Source of the DNA: Maribacter sp. ACAM166
Lineage (GTDB): Bacteria > Bacteroidota > Bacteroidia > Flavobacteriales > Flavobacteriaceae
Reading direction: 5' to 3'
Assembly (NCBI RefSeq): GCF_005771495.1
Contig: NZ_VAUW01000008.1
Coordinates: forward strand, 85,991-149,990
Length of the DNA: 64,000 nucleotides
The translations under genes and the position numbers were made by a program. Positions 1 through 8,245 of this stretch are shown piece after piece. The number at the start of each line of letters is the position of its first letter. Positions within the stretch are counted from its first letter, which is position 1. Under the pieces are notes generated by a model. That model ran no database searches, was not told where the DNA came from, and saw nothing but the letters and a program-made list of their open reading frames with translations.

Positions 1-1
1 A

Positions 2-886
2 GGAAAAACTTATGATTACGGTACTATAATGGTACCTGTTCAAAACCAAGACTTGAATGCATCAGAACTGTTTACATTTCTTCAAAACGTAGCTACAGAA
101 AGCATGTTGAACATAACTGCGGTAGGTACAGGTTTAACTAAAGGAATCGACTTAGGTAGTAATGATTTTGACCCCATAAAAAAACAAAAAGTAGCTATAA
201 TCGTTGGTGAGGGCGTTCGTTCGTATGACGCTGGTGAAATTTGGCATCAATTTGATACCCGTTATAATATGCCACTTACTAAATTAGATTTAAGTTATTT
301 GAATAGGGTCAATCTTGATAAGTATACAGATATTATACTTCCTAGTTTTAATGGTAGCGCAATTGACAAGAAAGTTGTAGAAAAATTAAAAGAATGGGTT
401 AAAAATGGAGGAACGCTGATTGGTTTCAGAGATGTTGCCAAATGGTTTAGTAAGAATGAGTTTATGAATTTGGAGTTTAAATCCGATACTTTGGTTGCCA
501 AAAATATAACCTTTGAACAGAAGCAAGATTTTAGCGGTGCCCAAGTTACTGGTGGTGCCATTTTTGAATCAAAATTAGATCGCTCTCATCCTATTAATTT
601 TGGTTATAAGAATGATAATTTAGCGTTATTTAGAAATACCAATGTTTACATTAAACCAGATAAGGATAGTTATAACAACCCTATAACCTATACTAATAAT
701 CCATTATTGAGTGGATATGTCTCTGAAGAGAATTTAGAATTGATTAAAAACTCTGTACCGTTCCAAGTACAAGGATTAGGGAAAGGTAAAGTCATCGCAT
801 TTACAGACAATACCAACTTTAGAGCGTATTGGTATGGAACCAATAAACTACTAATGAATGCCATTTTCTTTGGTGAAATGATGTAG
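2..886 (+). CDS. M14-family zinc carboxypeptidase, C-terminal part (5' end outside window)
   Basis: The reading frame is open from the first bases of the window, so the gene is cut at its 5' end; 294 codons are visible. An ATG at 29 lies in the middle of running coding sequence and is not the start. The visible part looks like the C-terminal region of flavobacterial M14 carboxypeptidases, where a class I glutamine-amidotransferase-like domain (from about VAIIVGEGVRSYDAGEIW to GGTLIGFRDVAKWF) follows the catalytic domain. The zinc-binding HxxE motif would lie upstream and is not seen. The family identification is from memory of such C-termini. The gene ends in a strong terminator hairpin. Confidence 0.7.
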   Translation, partial: GKTYDYGTIMVPVQNQDLNASELFTFLQNVATESMLNITAVGTGLTKGIDLGSNDFDPIKKQKVAIIVGEGVRSYDAGEIWHQFDTRYNMPLTKLDLSYLNRVNLDKYTDIILPSFNGSAIDKKVVEKLKEWVKNGGTLIGFRDVAKWFSKNEFMNLEFKSDTLVAKNITFEQKQDFSGAQVTGGAIFESKLDRSHPINFGYKNDNLALFRNTNVYIKPDKDSYNNPITYTNNPLLSGYVSEENLELIKNSVPFQVQGLGKGKVIAFTDNTNFRAYWYGTNKLLMNAIFFGEMM

Positions 887-890
887 TATA

Positions 891-930
891 AAAACAACCC
901 TAAGATTCTAAAATATCTTAGGGTTGTTTT
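891..930. terminator. Rho-independent terminator hairpin
   Basis: A 13-bp stem (AACAACCCTAAGAT with its complement) is flanked by A and T runs, so it can work in both directions. It ends the M14 peptidase gene and probably also the leftward operon that stops at 987. Confidence 0.85.
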
Positions 931-986
931 ATTTTACACCACCCCTTAATAGGTTTACTCTAATTAGACAATTAAAAACTTGGCAC

Positions 987-2039
987 TTAATCTAAAGCGA
1001 ATTTAACCAACACCATATTTAACATAGTTAATAAAAATACACTTAGTAGTGCAATGTTGAAACTCAAGAAAAAAGCTAGTAAGAGAAGAAGTAGGGTTAG
1101 ATAAACAGGAAATAAGATAAAGCCTGTTGCAAATCTAAAGGTGCCCATAAATTCAGGTTCCTGTATTTTTGGTTTTATCACTAAACACCAAAAAAGCACA
1201 ACCGGAAAATTGAAAAGAACCAGAACATAATAGGAAAAAGATATTTTCCCACTCTTTATAGATTGTGGTTTTGAATCACTTAATTTTTCAGCAGTAAATA
1301 ACTTCAACTTATTATTTATCTCTTCAGGATTTAAAAAATTCGCATTTACATTATGTAAGGTTCTAATAGACGCATCATAATCCAATTCTTCTGGTATATG
1401 CGTAGTAAGCCCCTTTAATCGTGAAGCAACGTCGTTTTTAATAGCCAAGCTAGATTCATTCAAATTTGCTTTATCATACAAACTCCTAGCTGATATTGGC
1501 TTTCCATAATAAACGGCAACCTCATCTGGAAAATTTGCTGCATTCTTATAATTTAAACCGATAGGCACCAGTTGAATATCCAAAGTAGGATTCATCTCAA
1601 AAGCTCTTAAGATGATTCTAGTGAAACCTTTACTCAATGGCCTTACTCTACGCTTAAGGTTGTGATTGGCTTCAGGAAAAACAACCAATGCCTCTCCCCT
1701 ATTTAACAAATAGGCGCATTCATCAAAAATCAAATTATTATTAGATAGGGTTTTTCTCCCATCCCTCATTCTGTAAATCGGCAACATTCGAAAATAGGAG
1801 AAGATACTTTTCAAAAATGGTTTTGAGAATACATCTGCCCGAGTTAAAAAGAATGGTTTTCGTTTGCAGTCTGTACCAATTAATAGCACATCGATTAAAG
1901 CACTTTGATGATTAGGTAAAAATAATATAGGTTTGTATTTAGGAATATTTTCCAACCCGAATACCTTTATTCGTTTATGATAAGAATATAGACCCGACTT
2001 TACTGCGAGTTTTACAATTGAATACACAAAACCGCTCAA
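987..2039 (-). CDS. 1-acyl-sn-glycerol-3-phosphate acyltransferase (PlsC-like), membrane protein
   Basis: 350 residues. The acyltransferase motifs are visible: NHQSALID at residues 43-50 (catalytic His and Asp, HX5D spacing), a phosphate-binding Arg stretch near 90, and VVFPEANHN near 118-126. At least two hydrophobic segments follow at about 268-350, so the protein is probably anchored in the inner membrane, where it would transfer acyl groups to lysophosphatidate or a related lipid. It is the last gene of a leftward operon and overlaps the upstream transporter gene by 4 bases. The exact acceptor is unknown, because PlsC-like paralogues also act on ornithine and glycine lipids in Bacteroidota. 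Confidence 0.82.
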   Translation of the reverse strand: MSGFVYSIVKLAVKSGLYSYHKRIKVFGLENIPKYKPILFLPNHQSALIDVLLIGTDCKRKPFFLTRADVFSKPFLKSIFSYFRMLPIYRMRDGRKTLSNNNLIFDECAYLLNRGEALVVFPEANHNLKRRVRPLSKGFTRIILRAFEMNPTLDIQLVPIGLNYKNAANFPDEVAVYYGKPISARSLYDKANLNESSLAIKNDVASRLKGLTTHIPEELDYDASIRTLHNVNANFLNPEEINNKLKLFTAEKLSDSKPQSIKSGKISFSYYVLVLFNFPVVLFWCLVIKPKIQEPEFMGTFRFATGFILFPVYLTLLLLLLAFFLSFNIALLSVFLLTMLNMVLVKFALD

Positions 2040-2956
2040 GCTAAAGTTTCTTTAAGTCTAAATTTAAAATTCCAAAAGGCAGCTAATGTCAAGCCAGAAA
2101 TAATATGCCAAATTCCCCAAAAAGCAGCTAAAAGTGCCATACCACCTAATCCATCAAAAAAGGTAAAAATCAGTAAGAGACCTAAACCCGAATTCTGTAT
2201 ACCAGTTTCAATGGTAATCGCTTTTACATTTTTTTTTGGCAATCGAAATAATATGGCAATACTATACCCAGTGGAAAATGCAATAAGATTATGTATTAAA
2301 ACAATCCAAAACACGTATTCAATGTAATCCATAAAGATTACTCGATTATTATAAAATGCGATTAGAACCAAAAATATAAAAAAGAGCAACGAAACAACTT
2401 TAAGCTTTTTAGCCATTTTATTAGCCAAAACTGGTCTATGATAATTCACATACATACCCAATAATAATGGTACGCCCAAAAGCAATGATACGAGCTTAAA
2501 CATTCCGACAGACGAAATTGAAATTTCTTGAATTAAATTTAAACTTGGAGCATAAAGCATTGACCAAAAATGAAAATTTAATGGTGTCATAACTATAGCC
2601 AAAATCGTAGCAACCGCAGTAAGGCTTACCGATAAAGCTGTATTCGCTTTCGCAAGATAGGATATGAAATTAGAGATATTACCACCTGGGCATGCCGCTA
2701 CCATAAACATCCCTAAAGCAATACTAGGCATTGGTTCTATGAACAGAACAAGTAGGTATGTTAATGCTGGTAGTAAAACAAACTGACAGAGTAAACCAAC
2801 TACTAATGACTTAGGCTTTAACCATAACGGTTTAAAATCCTTTATTGAAATTTCTAAAGCAACGCCAAACATGACCAAACCCAAAACAAGGTTCATCACC
2901 CACAATGAACCTGAATCAAAATTAATATGAACGCTATCTAATAAATTTTCAGTCAA
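2036..2956 (-). CDS. Bile acid:sodium symporter family (BASS) transporter
   Basis: 306 residues with about nine or ten hydrophobic segments and the BASS-type pattern AACPGGNISNFISYLAKAN in the first crossover region. A second conserved stretch, ETGIQNSGLGL, lies near residue 250. Members take up organic anions with sodium; in bacteria the substrates are often alpha-keto acids, pantoate or similar acids, not bile acids. The gene lies 4 bases after the CsaA-like gene and overlaps the acyltransferase gene, so the four genes 987-3601 form one operon. The substrate cannot be read from sequence. Confidence 0.85.
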   Translation of the reverse strand: MTENLLDSVHINFDSGSLWVMNLVLGLVMFGVALEISIKDFKPLWLKPKSLVVGLLCQFVLLPALTYLLVLFIEPMPSIALGMFMVAACPGGNISNFISYLAKANTALSVSLTAVATILAIVMTPLNFHFWSMLYAPSLNLIQEISISSVGMFKLVSLLLGVPLLLGMYVNYHRPVLANKMAKKLKVVSLLFFIFLVLIAFYNNRVIFMDYIEYVFWIVLIHNLIAFSTGYSIAILFRLPKKNVKAITIETGIQNSGLGLLLIFTFFDGLGGMALLAAFWGIWHIISGLTLAAFWNFKFRLKETLA

Positions 2957-2960
2957 TAAG

Positions 2961-3299
2961 CTATGAAATTTTTAATCCGTTAGGCACTTTCATTTGTGGC
3001 TGAACTAGTACCACTGTCTTGTCCTCTACAGCGCCCAATATAAAACATTCACTCATAAAATTGGCAATCTGTTTTTTAGGAAAATTGACAACTGCGACAA
3101 CTTGCAATCCTATAAGTTCCTCCTTTTCATACTTCTTAGTTATTTGAGCCGACGTCTTTTTGACACCTAAATCTGAACCAAAATCAACATGAAGTTTATA
3201 GGAGTGATTCCTAGCCTTCGGAAAATCAAACACAGCTATGATAGTACCTACCCTCATATTTATTTTAGTAAAGTCGTTCCAAGAAATTTCGTCGTTCAT
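2961..3299 (-). CDS. csaA: tRNA-binding domain protein, CsaA-like
   Basis: 112 residues, the usual size of CsaA. The EMAP-II/tRNA-binding OB fold is clear: MRVGTIIAV at about residues 16-24, the Ser-Ala-Gln-Ile strand near 50, and VVAVVNFPKKQIANFMSE near 68-85. CsaA is a homodimer that binds tRNA and has been assigned a chaperone or export-related role. The start overlaps the stop of the upstream gene by 4 bases (translational coupling). Confidence 0.88.
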   Translation of the reverse strand: MNDEISWNDFTKINMRVGTIIAVFDFPKARNHSYKLHVDFGSDLGVKKTSAQITKKYEKEELIGLQVVAVVNFPKKQIANFMSECFILGAVEDKTVVLVQPQMKVPNGLKIS

Positions 3300-3601
3300 C
3301 TAACTATGTTGAGTTTTTTGATTAAATCTCGAGGTACATTACCAGCATACATACCGTAAGCATCTACCAGAAGCCCTTTGACGCCACTTGAAGTTTCAAT
3401 CACATATAAAATAGTATTATCATCGGGATTACTATCTCCTTCAAACCTATAAAACTTAACAACATCTAACTCCGTTGTACTGTGAATACAATTTTTATGT
3501 TTATGTTCCACACCGGCATCACAAAGGTTAAAATCTTCCGTATACCCTTCCCTTTGTAAATCTTGGATTGCCAATGAAAGAGATGAATATGAATTCTTCA
3601 T
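3296..3601 (-). CDS. Small conserved Bacteroidota protein (often labelled phosphoribosylpyrophosphate synthetase)
   Basis: 101 residues. It resembles short Bacteroidota proteins that databases often label phosphoribosylpyrophosphate synthetase, but it is far too short for that enzyme and has no PRPP-binding loop. The sequence starts with a helix (SLSLAIQDLQREGYTEDFNL), then a His/Cys-containing middle (CDAGVEHKHKNCIH) and a C-terminal beta-rich part. First gene of the leftward operon with csaA, the BASS transporter and the acyltransferase. Function unknown. Confidence 0.75.
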   Translation of the reverse strand: MKNSYSSLSLAIQDLQREGYTEDFNLCDAGVEHKHKNCIHSTTELDVVKFYRFEGDSNPDDNTILYVIETSSGVKGLLVDAYGMYAGNVPRDLIKKLNIVR

Positions 3602-3669
3602 AAATTGGTGTTTAATACTATATTGAATTTAGTCAATGTAACGGCAAAATACAAGGTCTTTTAATTTCT

Positions 3670-3677
3670 TAACTTTG
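3670..3677 (+). promoter_or_regulatory. Probable -7 promoter element (TAACTTTG)
   Basis: Matches the Bacteroidota TAnnTTTG consensus 20 bases before the ATG of the thioredoxin-like gene. No clear TTG -33 element is seen. Confidence 0.4.
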
Positions 3678-3697
3678 TGTAATTAAATTCTAAATTT

Positions 3698-4261
3698 ATG
3701 GCAAGAACAGAGAGCAACATGCTAGCTTTAGGCACCGTGGCACCAGAATTCAGCTTATTAGATACAGTGAGTAAAAAAACGATGAATATTCACGCACTAA
3801 AAGGATCAAAGGGAACGGTCATTATGTTTATTTGTAATCATTGCCCTTTTGTAATTCACATAAATCCAGAGATTACAAGATTAGCAAATGAATATGAAAA
3901 CGAAGGCATAGGTTTTATTGCTATTTCAAGTAATGATGTTGAAAAATATCCTGAAGATGCGCCACATTTTATGAGGATTAAGGCCAAAGCCGAAAACTAC
4001 CCATTCCCCTATCTATATGATGAACATCAAGAAGTTGCCAAAAGCTATAGTGCCGCTTGTACCCCAGATTTTTATCTTTTCGATGATGAATTAAAACTAG
4101 TGTATAGGGGTCAATTAGATGATTCTAGGCCAGGGAACAAACTCCCCTTAAATGGTAAAGATCTTCGTAATGCTTTGAATAATTTATTGCAGGGTAATGT
4201 CATTACTGCGCATCAAAAACCGAGTATAGGCTGTAATATTAAATGGAAAGCTACTGTATGA
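3698..4261 (+). CDS. Thioredoxin-family redoxin
   Basis: 187 residues with the AhpC/TSA-redoxin fold. A CxxC motif, C46-N-H-C49, sits after the first strand in FICNHCPFV, the arrangement of the 'thioredoxin family protein' group with a CNHCP active site. No signal peptide, so cytoplasmic. It probably reduces disulfides or peroxides; the substrate is not evident. Monocistronic or co-transcribed with the acetyltransferase gene 55 bases downstream. Confidence 0.85.
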   Translation: MARTESNMLALGTVAPEFSLLDTVSKKTMNIHALKGSKGTVIMFICNHCPFVIHINPEITRLANEYENEGIGFIAISSNDVEKYPEDAPHFMRIKAKAENYPFPYLYDEHQEVAKSYSAACTPDFYLFDDELKLVYRGQLDDSRPGNKLPLNGKDLRNALNNLLQGNVITAHQKPSIGCNIKWKATV

Positions 4262-4316
4262 TTCAATTACCACCCTACTTAAAAGTTTGTAGTTCAATTA
4301 GTCTAAACGAAGAATC

Positions 4317-4844
4317 ATGAACGATAGCGTACTTTTTGAACTGCTTGTACCTAATTTATATGACACCTATATTGGTATAGGTACAATTGCATACAACGAG
4401 CATTACCGCCATCTTTGGCCAAATGGCGACACATCCACATATATTGAAAATAGTTTCACTAAAAAGGTATTGCTGAAAGAGGAACTGGATCAAAACACAT
4501 CTTTGTATCTCATTAGAACGAATAAAAGCTATGCCGGTATTTTAAAAATCACTCTTGACAAGGCTATCGATAAGCATAGTAAACGTAATTCATTATATAT
4601 TGACAAGATATATATACAAAATAAATATACCCGATTAGGTATTGGTAGAAAAACCTTAGAATTTGTAACAACTCGAGCCAAAGAGCTCTCAAAGAGCGTA
4701 ATCTATTTAGAAGCTATGCAAAAAGGCTTGGCCTTACCCTTCTACCTATCCAATGACTTTACCATAATTGGAAATACAAAAATTCCTTTCAAAAATGCCA
4801 TTGAAGTAGAAAAACCGATGTATACCCTACTAAAATATATTTAA
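4317..4844 (+). CDS. GNAT-family N-acetyltransferase
   Basis: 175 residues. The acetyl-CoA pyrophosphate loop is visible as RLGIGR at residues 106-111, after the strand LYIDKIYI and before helix KTLEFVTTRAKEL, which is the usual GNAT order. The acceptor substrate is unknown. It follows the redoxin gene in the same direction and converges with the DinB-like gene. Confidence 0.8.
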   Translation: MNDSVLFELLVPNLYDTYIGIGTIAYNEHYRHLWPNGDTSTYIENSFTKKVLLKEELDQNTSLYLIRTNKSYAGILKITLDKAIDKHSKRNSLYIDKIYIQNKYTRLGIGRKTLEFVTTRAKELSKSVIYLEAMQKGLALPFYLSNDFTIIGNTKIPFKNAIEVEKPMYTLLKYI

Positions 4845-4866
4845 GCTAAATTCTTTAGTTAATAGT

Positions 4867-5403
4867 TCACCACCCTTTTCGTAAGGCTAAATTTTGAATA
4901 TGCGCAAAGTGATGGTTGCTATGCCAAGCATATTTACCAAGGTTTTCTGCTACCGAAACATTAACGCTTCCATATGGATGGATATAACATTTTTGAAAAT
5001 CTTCTGATGAGAGGCTTTTTAACATATACACCAATTTTGCATGTAAAGCACTTAGGTAATTTAAGGATAGTTCAATTGGTGCAATTTTAGCATCTATCAT
5101 ATCGCTCCAATCCTTTTCTTCATATGCCTTAATTAACGGTCTATTCTCTGTCAAGGCCCATTTAAAAAGAGTATAACTATGGTGATGACTATCGGCCAAG
5201 TGATGAATAACCTGCCTAACGGTCCATCCTCCATTCCTGTATGGTGTTTCCAATTGTTTATTTGAAAAATCCTTTACTAGGTTGGTTAGTCTTTCTGGAA
5301 GTTCTTCTAATACAGCTATCCAACTACTAATATTATTCTCTGAAATTCCAACCGGATATTCAAATTGGCCTATAGGATACTTTAATTTTTTTAGCTCTTC
5401 CAT
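4867..5403 (-). CDS. YfiT/DinB-family metal-dependent protein (bacillithiol-transferase-like)
   Basis: 178 residues, a four-helix DinB-type protein. Metal-ligand histidines are seen in VIHHLADSHHHSY (residues 66-77) and near the C-terminus in AWHSNHHFAHIQ. The family contains bacillithiol S-transferases (BstA/YfiT); the name is by family, and bacillithiol use in this organism is an inference. Stands alone between convergent and divergent neighbours. Confidence 0.82.
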   Translation of the reverse strand: MEELKKLKYPIGQFEYPVGISENNISSWIAVLEELPERLTNLVKDFSNKQLETPYRNGGWTVRQVIHHLADSHHHSYTLFKWALTENRPLIKAYEEKDWSDMIDAKIAPIELSLNYLSALHAKLVYMLKSLSSEDFQKCYIHPYGSVNVSVAENLGKYAWHSNHHFAHIQNLALRKGW

Positions 5404-5510
5404 TTTTTAAAAATAGAAATTTTAATAGACTTTTAACCTAAAATTTTTACCTATAATTGAATAATCTACTAATTTTATAGGATATAATTTTCAATACTAA
5501 AAACATACTT

Positions 5511-6149
5511 ATGTCAACAATACGATTAGGGGACAAAGCACCCGATTTTACAGCAGATAGTTCGATGGGAACCATAAATCTTTATGATTATCTTGGAGAT
5601 AGCTGGGGAATATTATTTTCACATCCTGCAGATTTTACTCCGGTTTGTACAACTGAACTTGGTACCGCATCTAAATTTAAAGATGAATTTGATAAAAGAA
5701 ATGTAAAAATGTTGGCACTTAGTGTAGATAGCGCAGCATCTCACGCGGAATGGATAAAAGATATCAATGAAGTACAAAACACGGTAGTCAACTTCCCTAT
5801 CATTGCCGATGAGGATAAAAAAGTTTCTAATCTATATGATATGATTCACCCTAATGCCGATAATAACCTTACTGTGCGTTCTGTGTTTATTATAGCGCCC
5901 GATAAATCGGTTAAGCTAACATTGACTTACCCTGCTTCAACTGGAAGAAACTTTTACGAACTGCTAAGAGTAATAGATTCTTTACAACTTACTGCAAATC
6001 ATAAAGTTGCTACCCCAGCGAATTGGGAACATGGTAAAGATGTTGTGGTTAGCCCTGCAATTTCTACGGTAGATGCAAAAAAAATGTTCACAAAGGGAGT
6101 TACAGAAGTAAAACCGTACCTCAGAATGACTCCAGACCCTACATCGTAA
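5511..6149 (+). CDS. 1-Cys peroxiredoxin (Prx6 type)
   Basis: 212 residues. The active-site loop SHPADFTPVCTTEL places the peroxidatic cysteine at C46, and it is the only cysteine in the protein, which defines a 1-Cys enzyme. The C-terminal extension (about 165-212, with KPYLRMTPDP) is the dimerisation part of Prx6. It reduces hydrogen peroxide and organic peroxides in the cytoplasm, with the reducing partner unknown. Confidence 0.92.
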   Translation: MSTIRLGDKAPDFTADSSMGTINLYDYLGDSWGILFSHPADFTPVCTTELGTASKFKDEFDKRNVKMLALSVDSAASHAEWIKDINEVQNTVVNFPIIADEDKKVSNLYDMIHPNADNNLTVRSVFIIAPDKSVKLTLTYPASTGRNFYELLRVIDSLQLTANHKVATPANWEHGKDVVVSPAISTVDAKKMFTKGVTEVKPYLRMTPDPTS

Positions 6150-6251
6150 GGGCAAAAAGAAGTTCATAGTCAGTAGGTTAGTCGTCGTTATTAACCTAAA
6201 TATAATGTTAATGTAATGTTAATAATTTTCGCATAATTAATAATAAAATGT

Positions 6252-6259
6252 TATATTTG
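6252..6259 (+). promoter_or_regulatory. Probable -7 promoter element of the cold-shock gene (TATATTTG)
   Basis: Perfect TAnnTTTG match 30 bases before the cold-shock ATG, within an A/T-rich stretch with TAATGTTAAT repeats. Confidence 0.5.
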
Positions 6260-6288
6260 CGCTTTAATTAATATTTAATTTTTCTATT

Positions 6289-6483
6289 ATGAGTAAAGGA
6301 ACAGTAAAATTCTTCAATGATTCCAAAGGGTATGGTTTTATCACTGAAGATGGTTCAAACGAAGATCATTTTGTACACATTTCTGGCTTAATCGATGAAG
6401 TTCGAGAAGGTGATGTTGTGGAATTTGAACTACAACAAGGTAAAAAAGGATTAAACGCCGTTAATGTGAAAGTAATTGACTAG
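6289..6483 (+). CDS. Cold-shock domain protein
   Basis: 64 residues, one cold-shock OB fold. RNP1 is KGYGFI (residues 13-18) and RNP2 is HFVHIS (27-32). Such proteins bind single-stranded RNA/DNA and melt mRNA secondary structure in the cytoplasm. The gene stands alone, with its own promoter-like element upstream and a strong terminator 25 bases after the stop. Confidence 0.95.
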   Translation: MSKGTVKFFNDSKGYGFITEDGSNEDHFVHISGLIDEVREGDVVEFELQQGKKGLNAVNVKVID

Positions 6484-6507
6484 GTAACGATTTAACTTTT
6501 TTATAGT

Positions 6508-6540
6508 AAAAAACCCGAACCAATTGGTTAGGGTTTTTTT
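6508..6540 (+). terminator. Rho-independent terminator of the cold-shock gene
   Basis: Near-palindrome AAACCCGAACC-AATT-GGTTAGGGTTT followed by a T run. Confidence 0.9.
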
Positions 6541-6650
6541 GTGGTCAAAAGTTAAATTTTAAAAAATGTTTAACATAAACGCAACCTTTTACTTGTTTTA
6601 GCATCTCTTGATTAAACAATGATTTGTTCCCCAACCTTATCAATTGATTT

Positions 6651-6737
6651 ATGACCACATTTTTTACAGTATTTCTGGTGTTATTGATTATTAATATCGT
6701 GTTGATTGCGAGCAGCATGAAAACCCGAAAAAAGTAA
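6651..6737 (+). CDS. Candidate 28-residue single-span membrane peptide
   Basis: ATG-to-TAA frame of 29 codons: short polar start, one hydrophobic helix (about residues 4-21, FFTVFLVLLIINIVLIAS) and a basic tail (MKTRKK), which is the layout of real bacterial micropeptides. It fills an otherwise empty 255-base gap. No ribosome-binding site or promoter supports it, so it may be chance. Confidence 0.3.
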   Translation: MTTFFTVFLVLLIINIVLIASSMKTRKK

Positions 6738-6795
6738 CGTTGATTGTAATAACAAAAAAGCTTTTTTCTATTTTTAATAATTTTAAACAAAAAAA

Positions 6796-6822
6796 ACACC
6801 TCTATCTTAAAGATAAAGGTGT
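6796..6822 (-). terminator. Rho-independent terminator of the PPIase gene
   Basis: Read leftward: stem ACACCTTTATCTT / AAGATAGAGGTGT followed by a run of eight T. Confidence 0.85.
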
Positions 6823-6847
6823 CCCCATTATTTTAATACCCTCTTAA

Positions 6848-7780
6848 TTAACCAACTTTCATTAATTCTACATCAAAAATTAATGTAGCATCTGGAGGTA
6901 TTACCCCACCAGCTCCAGCAGATCCATAGGCTAAATTTGATGGTACGACAAAACGAGCTTTATCACCAACTTGCAAAAGCAAAATACCTTCATCCCAACC
7001 TGGTATTACTTGACCAATACCTAATTGAAAATCAATTGGTGAATTACGCTTATAAGAAGAGTCAAAAACTTGCCCGTTCAAAAGAGAACCTTCATAATGA
7101 ACAGATACTTTTTTACCTTTTTCAGCTTTAACTCCGTCACCTTTTTGAATCATTTTATACCGAAGACCAGACTTAGTTGACTCAAAACCTGCAGCCACAT
7201 TATCAAGCTCTGCTTCTTGTTTTTCCTTTTCAGCAGCTAAACGAACTTCACCGGAGGCATTAAAATCTTCAAATGCTTTTACAGCATCCCAATTTTTAGC
7301 TTCCTCGCCTACTCTTACTATCTCTAAAGATTCAATTTTATCGTCTTGTGCTATTTCATCGATTACTTCTTGCCCAGCTTCTACCTTACCAAAAATAGTA
7401 TGCTTATTATCTAGCCAAGGAGTTGGAACATGAGTAATAAAAAATTGACTCCCATTAGTACCTGGACCAGAATTTGCCATTGAAAGTACACCTGGTGCAT
7501 CATGTTTCAAATCTGGATGAAACTCGTCATCAAACTTATAACCTGCATCACCAGTTCCCTTTCCTTGTGGGCATCCACCTTGAACCATGAAATCTGGAAT
7601 AACCCTATGAAATTTCAAGCCATTATAGTAAGGCTCTCCTTTACTCTTTGCATTATTTTCCTTATCACCTTCTGCTAAGGCCACAAAATTACCTACCGTT
7701 CCGGGAGTTTTATCATGTGTTAGCTTTACTAATATCTCGCCTTTGTTTGTATTGAACTTGGCGTAAATTCCATCTTCCAT
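6848..7780 (-). CDS. Peptidylprolyl isomerase with both cyclophilin and FKBP domains
   Basis: 310 residues. Residues 1-165 form a cyclophilin-type domain (FHRVIPDFMVQGG, NGSQFFIT, HTIFGKV). After a Glu/Lys-rich helical linker (about 165-200), residues 205-310 form an FKBP-type domain (VSVHYEGSLLNGQVFDSSY; GWDEGILLLQVGDKARFVVP; LAYG). Both catalyse cis-trans isomerisation of proline bonds, so one chain carries two unrelated PPIase folds. No signal peptide, so cytoplasmic. Monocistronic, with its own terminator. Confidence 0.93.
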   Translation of the reverse strand: MEDGIYAKFNTNKGEILVKLTHDKTPGTVGNFVALAEGDKENNAKSKGEPYYNGLKFHRVIPDFMVQGGCPQGKGTGDAGYKFDDEFHPDLKHDAPGVLSMANSGPGTNGSQFFITHVPTPWLDNKHTIFGKVEAGQEVIDEIAQDDKIESLEIVRVGEEAKNWDAVKAFEDFNASGEVRLAAEKEKQEAELDNVAAGFESTKSGLRYKMIQKGDGVKAEKGKKVSVHYEGSLLNGQVFDSSYKRNSPIDFQLGIGQVIPGWDEGILLLQVGDKARFVVPSNLAYGSAGAGGVIPPDATLIFDVELMKVG

Positions 7781-7971
7781 TATACCGTTTTTAAATATGG
7801 TACAAAGGTAAAGAAATTTAACGGTTTGTGCCTTTTAGCTATTTTAACACCCAGAGAATAAAAGAGTGAGGCGGAGATAAACCATTTTATCAATACTTCT
7901 TTCGAGTAGAATACTTTATGCTTAACAATAGTATGTTTTTTTGTTAACTGACAATAAACGTTTCATTTTAT

Positions 7972-8215
7972 ATGGTTGTTAAACAACATATTTACCAAAT
8001 AGACTTATTACGATTTGTTGCTGCCATAGGGCATAATGCTAGCTCATTATTTGTTTAGAGGTCATAAGGCTGATAATCTCACCAATCGTAGTTTTTTAAA
8101 ACTTGGTAGAGAATGGCTTAAATATTGATTTGTATGTATTGACCTCTTTTTTATCACAAATGGAATTGTACTAACGATGTCAATTTCCAATAAATTGACA
8201 CCCTATTCATTTTAA
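7972..8215 (+). pseudogene. Remnant of an acyltransferase-3 (OafA/YrhL-like) gene
   Basis: In the 465-base gap before the M28 gene, an ATG at 7972 begins with YQIDLLRFVAAI, the N-terminus typical of acyltransferase-3 membrane proteins (their usual text is like xIDLLRFxAAL). The frame stops early (TAG near 8057). The shifted frame continues with the next conserved parts: HYLFRG, then SFLKLGREWLKY, a TGA, then CIDLFFITNGIVLTMS, which corresponds to GVDLFFIISGFV in the family. It stops again at 8213. So one frameshift and two stops lie within 80 codons, and the rest of the gene is missing. Confidence 0.75.
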
Positions 8216-8245
8216 AACAGAATAATCGAAATTTACTATGATAAT

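Noticed and set aside
6545..6799. 84-codon leftward frame between the cold-shock and PPIase genes
   Set aside because: Its start overlaps the PPIase terminator, composition is Phe/Asn/Lys-rich as expected by chance in A/T-rich DNA, and no family text is seen.
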